Virus record (IMG/VR): IMGVR_UViG_3300028800_000292
Span: 1-25,783 of that record
Reading direction: 5' to 3' (one strand)
DNA: 25,783 bases
Source of the DNA: a virus
Shown: in pieces, positions 1 through 6,450 of the stretch
How the letters are laid out: every line of letters starts with the position of its first letter
Position numbering within the stretch: the stretch's first letter is position 1
Translations under genes and position numbers: made by a program
Notes under the pieces: model-generated
What the model was told of the DNA's origin: nothing
What the model saw: the letters and a program-made list of their open reading frames with translations, nothing else
Databases searched by the model: none

Positions 1-1
1 C

Positions 2-481
2 GGCTATGGCGGCGGTGGGGGCGGCGGTGGCGGATGCGGAGTATCTACTTCCTCTGGTGGAACTCTAAACACTGGCGGCCTTATTATTCTCACTTATACA
101 CCGGGTGCGCAAACCGCAGTGGCTACATGGACCGGCAGCACTTCCTTCTTGGTAAAAAGCCCAGCTTCCCGTAATGTAGTGGCAACATGGAATGGCTCCG
201 CTACTGCTAATATCAAGGGGCAATCAAAGGATAGAGGGGTCGCTACCTTCTCTCCGAGTATGAATGTTTCGATTGCCGGTCATCAGCAGGGCGGTGTCTT
301 CAAAAGCATATTCACCATGAATCCCGCGTTTACGTTCTCCCCTAAATCAAAACCAGCGGCCTCTACGGGGAGTAAGGGCATTTCGGCCGGTCCTGGACTT
401 AGCGCTACGCCCGCCGGACTATCCAGCGGTCACGGTGTGAGCGCACACTCCGGCTTAAGCGGTTCGATATATACTAAATAA
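2..481 (+). CDS. Glycine-rich tail fibre/tip protein, 3' part only (5' end outside window)
   Basis: The reading frame is open from base 2, so the gene begins before the window. An internal GTG at 119 is not a convincing start, because the codons before it encode a run of about ten glycines followed by a Gly-Leu-Ile-Ile-Leu-Thr-Tyr strand. That pairing is typical of glycine-rich phage fibre ends and resembles the end of the fibre gene at 6447. After it come about three imperfect 20-residue repeats beginning VATW, VVATW and GVATF, then a Ser/Gly/Ala-rich tail ending in IYTK. The likely role is a host-contacting virion tip. The assignment rests on composition and on its place at the head of a tail-gene cluster. 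The exact receptor function cannot be read. Confidence 0.6.
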   Translation, partial: GYGGGGGGGGGCGVSTSSGGTLNTGGLIILTYTPGAQTAVATWTGSTSFLVKSPASRNVVATWNGSATANIKGQSKDRGVATFSPSMNVSIAGHQQGGVFKSIFTMNPAFTFSPKSKPAASTGSKGISAGPGLSATPAGLSSGHGVSAHSGLSGSIYTK

Positions 482-511
482 CGGATGCAAAGTAGCGAAA
501 ACAATGGTAAA

Positions 512-547
512 ATGCTTAATATTAACCCTGTTTATCTAAAGGAGAAT
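512..547 (+). promoter_or_regulatory. Leader upstream of the 552 gene, similar to the leader at 24089
   Basis: This 70-base gap holds an ATGCT...AACCCT...GGAGAATACC arrangement, which recurs with small gaps upstream of the gene at 24132. The AAGGAG is a strong ribosome site for the ATG at 552. A TAAAAT at 508-513 could be a -10 box, but no matching -35 is visible, so the promoter reading is weak. Confidence 0.3.
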
Positions 548-551
548 ACCG

Positions 552-815
552 ATGAAAGCGTGCAAAAAAGGTGGAAAAGTTCAGGAGCATATGCCCAAGG
601 GCGAAGATAACGAGACTCCCGATGAACCCCTCAAAAAAGGCGGTAAGGTAAAGAAGGCTGCGCATGCTCATGGTGGCGCTGCAAAGCATCGTTTAGATAA
701 GCGCGCGCGTGGCGGCAAGGTAAACTCACCGAGCCATCCCCTGTCTGGTGCAGCTCCTTCAAAGATGCGCCCTGATTTCAGCGAAAAGCAGAATATCGGC
801 AAACAAGACAATTGA
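552..815 (+). CDS. Small basic virion-associated protein with KKGGKV motifs
   Basis: This is an 87-aa Lys/Gly-rich protein with no predicted membrane segment. It starts at an ATG preceded by AAAGGAG. It carries KKGGKV twice (near residues 5 and 28) and RLDKRARGG near residue 48, followed by PSH. The next gene has the same RLDKRARGG...PSH stretch, so the two are paralogues. The strong positive charge and low complexity suggest a nucleic-acid-binding or disordered protein. No function can be assigned. It lies inside the tail-gene cluster and is only two bases upstream of the next ATG, so it is probably cotranslated with it. Confidence 0.75.
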   Translation: MKACKKGGKVQEHMPKGEDNETPDEPLKKGGKVKKAAHAHGGAAKHRLDKRARGGKVNSPSHPLSGAAPSKMRPDFSEKQNIGKQDN

Positions 816-817
816 TT

Positions 818-1135
818 ATGACCGCTAAAGACGACGATTCCGGCACTAACGAGCCGGACGGCATGGACGACGAGATGGCCAAGATTCCGCCTCCCAAAAA
901 GAAAGGGGGAGGAAAGGTGCATGGCGCCATGCCGAAGCAGAGGTTGGATAAGAGAGCGCGGGGTGGAAACATCAATATCAAGCCGAGCCACAAGGGTCTT
1001 TTGCATAAAGATTTGGGTGTAAAGTCCGGGGAAAAAATTCCCGAAGCCAAGCTGAAGAAAGCAGAGCATTCTTCTAATTCCGCTGTGAAGAAGCGCGCTG
1101 TGTTTGCTGAGAATGCAAAGAGTTTTAAACACTAG
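818..1135 (+). CDS. Small basic protein, paralogue of the preceding gene
   Basis: The ATG at 818, two bases after the previous stop, is preferred over the TTG at 812. No ribosome site is visible, so translation probably depends on reinitiation. The protein is about 105 aa. It has an acidic start (DDDSG, DGMDDE), then PPPKKKGGGKV, then RLDKRARGG followed by PSHKG, and a Lys-rich end. The exact nine-residue RLDKRARGG match to the upstream protein indicates tandem duplication. The function is unknown. Basic, disordered composition and its position suggest a virion or DNA-associated accessory protein. Confidence 0.72.
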   Translation: MTAKDDDSGTNEPDGMDDEMAKIPPPKKKGGGKVHGAMPKQRLDKRARGGNINIKPSHKGLLHKDLGVKSGEKIPEAKLKKAEHSSNSAVKKRAVFAENAKSFKH

Positions 1136-1188
1136 GGGTTAGCAGCGTTGCGCTTTCGCGGCGCTGGTCCGCAATTTGAGAGAGCGCA

Positions 1189-2388
1189 ATGGCAACGACT
1201 TCCGGGCAAAGTTCATTTTTTCTTTCAAACGCGGATATTTTGCTTGAAAGTTTTGACCGCGTTGAATTGCGTCCTCCCGCGCTAACAGGCGAGCATATAA
1301 TCAGCGGAAGACGCTCGCTCAATCTTGAGCTGCAGGCGATGAGTAATTTTGTCCCTCTTTTATGGAAGGTCGATAATACTCCCACACTTATTCCACTGCA
1401 GCAGGGTGTAGCATCTTACAATCTCCCGACTGATACTGTGACGATGCTGGATACTTATCTACGCACCTTCCAGCTGCCCAACCAGTTTAATGTAGCGCCA
1501 TCATTCACTACGGTCGCAAACAGCAATATCATCACTGCCAGCATCCTGAATAACGGACTGCTGCCGGGATATTGGATTCAGATAGTTACACCTGTCTATA
1601 TAGATGGGCTTCTATTATTTGGATTCTATCAGGTCATCGATGTAATCAACCCTAATAGCTTCACCTTCCAAGCCGCAGGCAGCGGTACAGTGGGTGCAAG
1701 CGGTGGTACGCTGGCATTATTTACAACGGCATCCGCAAGCTCACTTGTGCAGGTGACACTGGGCAATCACGGTTACACAGCAGCCGGACAGATGTTTAAT
1801 GTCGGTGCAGCAACCACCGTCAGCAATGTAACGCTATATGGGTCTTACGTCATAACATCAATTATTGACGTTAATAACTTTGTCATTCAGACGTATCAGG
1901 TGGCTGGTAGCATTGCATCGGCCTATGAAAACAATAATCAGCTACAGGTGCAGGGGCAGTCGGTAAATATGGACCCGATTGACCGTATTCTGACTCCGAT
2001 AGGGCGTACCGATTATTCGCAGTTTCCCGACAAGTTTACGCAGACGATACCGACGCAATACTACTTTGCGCGTAACGTGAATCCTACGGTCACGCTTTAT
2101 CAGGTGCCAGACGGTAACGGACCATATGTGCTTTCGGTATATCTCATGCGCCGCATTCAGAACGCTGGTGTGGGTATGGGGGAAATCCCTGACATTCACT
2201 TCCTGTTTATGGATGCTCTGTGCGCGAGATTAGCAGCTCGGCTTGCTGTGAAGTATGCCAAGCCAATGCTGCCCGTTCTAAAGGAAGAGGCAAAAGAAGC
2301 ATGGGACGCGGCGATTACGGAAAATCGTGAACGCGCTGAAGATTACATCGTGCCGAATCTTGCACCATACTGGAATATAGGTAGTTGA
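1189..2388 (+). CDS. Tail accessory factor (P22 gp4-like head-to-tail connector protein)
   Basis: This 399-aa protein starts at an ATG behind GAGAGAG. The N-terminal part (residues about 10-75, with SFDRVELRPPALTGEH and LWKVDN) and the C-terminal half (PIDRILTPIGRTDY, TLYQVPDG, MDALCARLAARLA) match what I recall of the podovirus gp4-like family, which seals the portal and joins the tail. Between them, at residues about 102-256, is an insertion of two related beta-rich segments. The same kind of insertion occurs in the gp10-like protein at 4209. The gene ends one base before the next ATG. The family call is fairly secure; the insertion is unusual in having a counterpart in a neighbouring tail protein. 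Confidence 0.8.
   Translation: MATTSGQSSFFLSNADILLESFDRVELRPPALTGEHIISGRRSLNLELQAMSNFVPLLWKVDNTPTLIPLQQGVASYNLPTDTVTMLDTYLRTFQLPNQFNVAPSFTTVANSNIITASILNNGLLPGYWIQIVTPVYIDGLLLFGFYQVIDVINPNSFTFQAAGSGTVGASGGTLALFTTASASSLVQVTLGNHGYTAAGQMFNVGAATTVSNVTLYGSYVITSIIDVNNFVIQTYQVAGSIASAYENNNQLQVQGQSVNMDPIDRILTPIGRTDYSQFPDKFTQTIPTQYYFARNVNPTVTLYQVPDGNGPYVLSVYLMRRIQNAGVGMGEIPDIHFLFMDALCARLAARLAVKYAKPMLPVLKEEAKEAWDAAITENRERAEDYIVPNLAPYWNIGS
1492..1953 (+). repeat. Tandem beta-domain insertion in the gp4-like protein
   Basis: Two related segments of roughly 65-80 codons each lie in tandem. Each follows the pattern: entry strand, a Gly-Leu-x-Leu-x-Gly/Ser-x-Tyr-x-Val/Ile turn (LLFGFYQV; TLYGSYVI), Asn-x-Phe, then an Ala/Gly/Ser-rich exit. 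The second copy has GNHGYT...FNVGAATT, which matches PNHGLA...FNVYVATT in the protein encoded at 4209. Boundaries are approximate. Confidence 0.65.
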
Positions 2389-2389
2389 T

Positions 2390-2704
2390 ATGGCATGGAG
2401 ATACCACGGCAGATATTCTCCCGATCCATATCATGGCGTTGCAAGGGGCGTTTGCGATAGGTGCCAATTTGTTTGGGAGCTATCGAAACTTCAATACCAG
2501 TATGACTTTCGCGGCGACCAATTGGCTAATACTCGCTTCCGTGTTTGCCCTCCTTGCATGGATAAGCCATACGAAGGCTATCGCCCGGTGAAGCTACCGC
2601 CAGACCCGCTGCCTGTATTGGACCCCCGCGTGGAACCATTGGCTGCTGAAGAGAATTCTGGCTCTCCGCCGTTTAACCCGCTTTCAATTTATGTACCGAA
2701 TTGA
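2390..2704 (+). CDS. Small phage protein with a four-cysteine (zinc-ribbon-like) centre
   Basis: This 104-aa protein has its ATG one base after the previous stop, so it is translationally coupled. Cysteines at 22, 25, 53 and 56 form two CxxC knuckles 27 residues apart and should bind one metal ion. The N-terminus (MAWRYHGRYS) and the Leu-x-Lys-Leu-Gln-x-Gln-x-Asp stretch resemble a small protein I recall between the gp4-like and adaptor genes of related podophages. The C-terminus is Pro-rich. The role is unknown, but virion assembly or structure is likely from context. A competing frame at 2385-2591 lacks these features and was not taken. Confidence 0.75.
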   Translation: MAWRYHGRYSPDPYHGVARGVCDRCQFVWELSKLQYQYDFRGDQLANTRFRVCPPCMDKPYEGYRPVKLPPDPLPVLDPRVEPLAAEENSGSPPFNPLSIYVPN

Positions 2705-2707
2705 TTT

Positions 2708-3460
2708 ATGAGCATAGCATATACAGATTTAACGACTGCGTTGGGCGACCTGATGGTGGTGACTATCACCAGCCCGTCTTCCGCTACTCCGTCAAATGAC
2801 ACCAATTTTAATAACATTCTTCCGCGCATTATAGACTCTGCGGAGCAGCGTATATACAGGGAGCTGGATTTTCTCTACGACCGCACCACCGATTCCTCCA
2901 CATCACTAACTGCCAATAGCCGCTCCGCGACACTTCCCACCGCCAACATCTTTGTTGTGGTGCAGGGTGTGAATGTAATTACTCCCGCCGCAACCGCACC
3001 GGCTGCTGGTAAGCGCAATCGACTGGAAATGGTTTCAAAGGATGTGCTGGATATTATATGGCCTACGGAGCAGGGTGGGGTGAATAACGGGCTGCCGACT
3101 TATGGGGCGCTTTTAAACACCAATACGCTTATAGTGGCGCCTACGCCAGACGCGGCTTATATTTTGGAGTACACGGGTATCACGCGCCCAATCCCCATGT
3201 CTTCCTCGAATACCACAACTTATCTCGGCACTACTTACCCCGATTTATTTCTCAATGCCTGTATGGTGTTTGGCATGCTCTACCAGAAGGATGCTGACTT
3301 ACCACAGGGCGCTCCTCCCGGCCAGGATGTCACAAAATGGGAAACGGAATACCAGAAGGCCAAGGCAAGTGTACTCTCTGAGATTCAGCGCCAGAAGAAT
3401 CAGGGGCAGAATTGGTCTAATTATTCTCCGACACCGGAGAGCACGCCGCCGAGGCCCTGA
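2708..3460 (+). CDS. Head-tail adaptor protein
   Basis: This 250-aa protein starts four bases after the previous stop with no clear ribosome site. The pattern is that of phage adaptor proteins as I recall them: an N-terminal helix, then the IIDSAEQRIYRELDF helix (about residues 41-55), a beta-rich centre with VVVQGVNVITP, and a C-terminal region with TTYLGTTYPDLFLNACMVF followed by a long charged helix. It ends in a Ser/Pro-rich tail. Such adaptors link portal to tail, which suits its position between the gp4-like and gp10-like genes. It is the last gene before the antisense endonuclease. Confidence 0.75.
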   Translation: MSIAYTDLTTALGDLMVVTITSPSSATPSNDTNFNNILPRIIDSAEQRIYRELDFLYDRTTDSSTSLTANSRSATLPTANIFVVVQGVNVITPAATAPAAGKRNRLEMVSKDVLDIIWPTEQGGVNNGLPTYGALLNTNTLIVAPTPDAAYILEYTGITRPIPMSSSNTTTYLGTTYPDLFLNACMVFGMLYQKDADLPQGAPPGQDVTKWETEYQKAKASVLSEIQRQKNQGQNWSNYSPTPESTPPRP

Positions 3461-3473
3461 TATGATATATTTA

Positions 3474-4172
3474 TTAACTCAGGGATTTTTTCCAGACTCT
3501 ATTATAGGCAGGTTTATATACGCCTTTTTTTCTGAGAAGTTTTCTTACAGATGTGGCATTGCAATTATATTTCTTTGCTATTTCATGTGCACTGCTACCG
3601 CCGATATACATAGCCACGGCATCATCTTTGTCTATTTTTTGTTTATGGGGGTATTTCTTAGTATATCTTTGTTTTGTTATTTCGCCTATCTCAGCGGTTT
3701 CTATTTTATTCATATTATATTTCTTAATCATCTGAGAAACACACTGAACAGTGACTTTGAATTCTTTTGCAATTTCTGTCAGCGACTGGCCATCTTTATG
3801 TTTAAGAAAAACAAGCTCCGGGATAAGTTTTCTGAAACTTCTTATGGGAGGGCAATCTTTTAACCCATGAAGTGTATTTTCAGAATAAGTTATCCATTCA
3901 AGGTTCTTTATTCGGCTATCAGCCGGATTATGATTCTTGTGGTTAACAACATGTTTTTTACTTGGCCTTGGCCCTATAAATGTCTCAGCCATAAGCCAGT
4001 GGACTGCAACAGGTTTTTTTACTCCTCTTGCGTTAAGAGGGGCAAATGCATATCCATTGGCAAGATGTTGCTTAACCTCGATAGGGGCGCACCTTATTCT
4101 TCCGAGGTTGCTAATTTCATATCTGTCGCTCCAAGGCTCTACGGCTATTCTTTTCCATATTTCTTTTGGCAT
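3474..4172 (-). CDS. HNH homing endonuclease (NUMOD4-HNH) with C-terminal helix-turn-helix repeats
   Basis: This 232-aa protein is on the opposite strand to all its neighbours. Residues 4-28 (EIWKRIAVEPWSDRYEISNLGRIR) are a NUMOD4-type DNA-binding motif. Residues 57-95 form the HNH nuclease: H58, the VVNHKNHN segment with H78, and IKNLEWIT with N90. Two helix-turn-helix-like segments follow (SLTEIAKEF... near 129 and SAHEIAKKY... near 199), probably giving target recognition. GAGAG lies three bases before the ATG, a close spacing. The gene is visibly A+T-richer than the virion genes beside it, consistent with recent arrival. It fills the gap between two tail genes without disrupting either, as free-standing homing endonucleases do. 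Confidence 0.88.
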   Translation of the reverse strand: MPKEIWKRIAVEPWSDRYEISNLGRIRCAPIEVKQHLANGYAFAPLNARGVKKPVAVHWLMAETFIGPRPSKKHVVNHKNHNPADSRIKNLEWITYSENTLHGLKDCPPIRSFRKLIPELVFLKHKDGQSLTEIAKEFKVTVQCVSQMIKKYNMNKIETAEIGEITKQRYTKKYPHKQKIDKDDAVAMYIGGSSAHEIAKKYNCNATSVRKLLRKKGVYKPAYNRVWKKSLS

Positions 4173-4208
4173 AAACTCTCATTTCGTTTAGAGTAGGTAT
4201 ATCATACA

Positions 4209-6227
4209 ATGCCATCAGTTCCAATAAAATTATTGCCCGGAATAAACGTCGAAAAATCCCAAACCCTGAATGAGTCTGGTTTTTCGTCATCGCAATTAAT
4301 ACGCTTCTTCCAATCTTTAGCTCAAAAAATTGGCGGTTGGCAGCGCATGACATCCACCGCGCTCATTGGAGTATGCAGAGGGTTGTTCGCGTGGGCAGAC
4401 TTGTCAGGAGTTGGTTACATTGCTGCCGGAACAGAGCAGCGGCTAGAGGTGTGGAATGCGGGAACTATTTACGATATCACGCCGGTCTACGCTACCAACA
4501 ATATATCGGGGCCATTTTCCACCTACAGCGGTCAATCGACCATTATAGTCGCTGATTTAACCACTCAGCCAGCTGTTGGCGACTGGATTAATGTTATCAC
4601 CACCACGGCAGTTGGCGGTATAATTTTGCAGGGGTTGTATCAGGTAGCAACCATTATAGATGGGACACACTATACTTTCACAGCGGCAAACGCTGCCACC
4701 TCCCACGCAGTCGGTGCTGGCTCTACTGCTGTATATACAACGTATAGCGGTCAATCGACAGTGTATGTTGTTCTGCCCAATCACGGGCTGGCAGCCAACG
4801 CTGTATTTAATGTCTATGTCGCAACCACGCTAGGCGGGTTAACACTCTTTGGCCCTTACGTTGTCCAAAGTGTCATTAGCGCAAACAGTTTCACCATCAC
4901 CGCCTCTGGGGCTGCGACCAGCACTGCTACCGCCTCTGAAAACGGCGGTAATGTGCGTATTCAGTATCTCCTGCAGACAGGGTTAGTTTCCAGCACTCCG
5001 GCGATGGGCTACGGAGATGGTGGGTATGGCCTTGGCCCGTATAGCATAGGCGCGTCATCGGGCGCGCTTACAGTGCTCAGGCAGTGGACATTTGGACAAT
5101 TTGGCCGCATTCTTGTTGCGTGCCCGATAGGCGGTTCGATATATGAATGGGACCCGGCGCTGGGATTCTTTGAAAATCCGGCAACATTGGTTTCCGGTGC
5201 ACCCACCATTGCAACCGGCCTGTTTGTCGCCATGCAACAGCAGCAGGTCATCGCCTATGGCATTCTTGACCCCAACACGGGCGCTCAGGACCCAATGCTT
5301 ATTGGGTGGTGTGACGTGGCGAATCTTAACCAATGGACTGCCTCCGCCACCAATCAGGCTGGCACCTATCGCCTACCCATAGGCAGTAGAATTGTAGGCG
5401 GGATTCAAGGGCCGCAATACGGAATGCACTGGACTGACTTAGGGGTGTGGTTGCAGCAGTATATCGGGTTCCCCCTCGTTTATGGCTTTAATGAGATAGC
5501 GCAGGGCTGCGGTCTTATTTCCATGCGCTCGGTCGGTGTGCTGGGTGGGGTCGTGTATTGGTGCTCGCTTAACCAATTCTACCAATTCAACGGTGCCGCC
5601 GTATCGACACTGCCATGCACGGTATGGGATTTCTTCTTCCAGAACGCAGCTTTCTCTGAGCAAGACAAATTCTTGTTAGCTCCCGACAGTCACTTCAATG
5701 AGTTTTTCTACTTCTTCGCATCATTGGCTGGTGCCGGAGAGATAGATTCATACATAAAGTATAATCAGGTCGATAAGGTATGGGATTACGGTCAGCTTGT
5801 GAGAACCGCATGGTTCGACCAGAATGATGTCCAGAGCAATAACCCCATAGGCGTCGATGCAGCTGGGTTGATTCAGCAGCATGAGAGCGGCAATGATGCT
5901 GATACAGCGCCTATGGTTTCCTCTATAACCACTGGGTTTTTCAAGCTCTCAGAGGGGCTTGTAGTCATCTTTCTGGAGCGCATGATTCCTGACTTTGTAG
6001 CCGCAGCAGGCACCTCTATACAAATCACAGTCAATATGGTAAACTATCCTGACGATACTCCCTTGTTTTCTCAGACTTATACGTGGGTAGCCGGAACGAC
6101 AGAATATATTATTGTGCGCGGTAGGGGGAGATTTGCCCAGCTCACGATAACAAGTAGCGGGTTTGGTGAGTTCTGGAGACTAGGAGAGTTCTTATGGGTT
6201 GGAACAGGAAGCGGACGCAGGTCGTAA
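4209..6227 (+). CDS. Podovirus tail protein / packaged-DNA stabilization protein (gp10-like)
   Basis: This 672-aa protein starts with a segment typical of the family as I recall it (KLLPGINVEKSQTLNESG, then ALIGVCRGLFAW), and its later part is beta-propeller-like: FGRILVACPIGGSIYEWD, MLIGWCDVANLNQWTAS, and a C-terminal WRLGEFLWVG. Related proteins form the tail hub that keeps packaged DNA in place. Residues about 100-255 are a tandem beta-domain insertion that also occurs in the gp4-like protein at 1189. The ribosome site is weak (AGAGTAGG about 13 bases from the ATG). The region immediately upstream also carries the start of the antisense endonuclease. Confidence 0.78.
   Translation: MPSVPIKLLPGINVEKSQTLNESGFSSSQLIRFFQSLAQKIGGWQRMTSTALIGVCRGLFAWADLSGVGYIAAGTEQRLEVWNAGTIYDITPVYATNNISGPFSTYSGQSTIIVADLTTQPAVGDWINVITTTAVGGIILQGLYQVATIIDGTHYTFTAANAATSHAVGAGSTAVYTTYSGQSTVYVVLPNHGLAANAVFNVYVATTLGGLTLFGPYVVQSVISANSFTITASGAATSTATASENGGNVRIQYLLQTGLVSSTPAMGYGDGGYGLGPYSIGASSGALTVLRQWTFGQFGRILVACPIGGSIYEWDPALGFFENPATLVSGAPTIATGLFVAMQQQQVIAYGILDPNTGAQDPMLIGWCDVANLNQWTASATNQAGTYRLPIGSRIVGGIQGPQYGMHWTDLGVWLQQYIGFPLVYGFNEIAQGCGLISMRSVGVLGGVVYWCSLNQFYQFNGAAVSTLPCTVWDFFFQNAAFSEQDKFLLAPDSHFNEFFYFFASLAGAGEIDSYIKYNQVDKVWDYGQLVRTAWFDQNDVQSNNPIGVDAAGLIQQHESGNDADTAPMVSSITTGFFKLSEGLVVIFLERMIPDFVAAAGTSIQITVNMVNYPDDTPLFSQTYTWVAGTTEYIIVRGRGRFAQLTITSSGFGEFWRLGEFLWVGTGSGRRS
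4509..4973 (+). repeat. Tandem beta-domain insertion in the gp10-like protein
   Basis: Two related segments lie in tandem. Each starts with TYSGQST and contains a Gly-Leu/Ile-x-Leu-x-Gly-x-Tyr-x-Val turn (IILQGLYQV; LTLFGPYVV), then HYTFTA or NSFTITA and an Ala/Thr/Ser-rich exit. At DNA level, agcggtcaatcgac occurs exactly at 4527-4540 and 4746-4759. The second segment closely resembles the second segment in the gp4-like protein. Confidence 0.7.
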
Positions 6228-6228
6228 A

Positions 6229-6450
6229 ATGACAGGGGACCCCAATCAGAATGCAGTCAACGCTCTTAACCAGATATCATTGCAAATAGCGCAGCAGACA
6301 AAGACAATGAACAATATTTTTCCACAGATTATCGGAACCTCAGCGGGCAGTGTAACATCGGGCGCGATAATTCCGCTTAATTATGTGGGGTATATTAATC
6401 TCACGGACCCTGCTACAGGACAAACACTTAAGGTCGGATACTATAAATGA
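6229..6450 (+). CDS. Small phage protein between tail and fibre genes
   Basis: This 73-aa protein starts at the ATG one base after the previous stop. A TTG at 6199 would extend it by ten residues into the upstream gene and is less likely. The N-terminal half is a helix rich in Asn/Gln (NQNAVNALNQISLQIAQQTKT). The C-terminal half is short and ends GQTLKVGYYK. Similar small proteins are recalled next to gp10-like genes in related phages, with no known function. Its stop overlaps the next start (ATGA), so it is coupled to the fibre gene. Confidence 0.6.
   Translation: MTGDPNQNAVNALNQISLQIAQQTKTMNNIFPQIIGTSAGSVTSGAIIPLNYVGYINLTDPATGQTLKVGYYK

Noticed and set aside
668-1132. Long minus-strand ORF across the two small basic genes.
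   Set aside because: It is the complement of Lys/Gly-rich coding sequence with no ribosome site or family pattern; the plus-strand genes have motif and spacing support.
2385-2591. Hydrophobic 68-codon plus ORF overlapping the four-cysteine gene.
   Set aside because: The competing frame at 2390 has conserved-looking CxxC pairs, a coupled start and family resemblance; this one is a shadow.
3255-3863. Plus-strand 202-codon ORF running from the adaptor gene into the endonuclease.
   Set aside because: It overlaps two well-supported genes and has a hydrophobic/aromatic composition typical of an antisense frame of A+T-rich DNA.
6199-6228. TTG start at 6199 for the small gene before the fibre.
   Set aside because: It overlaps the upstream gene by 29 bases with no ribosome site; the ATG at 6229 directly follows the upstream stop.
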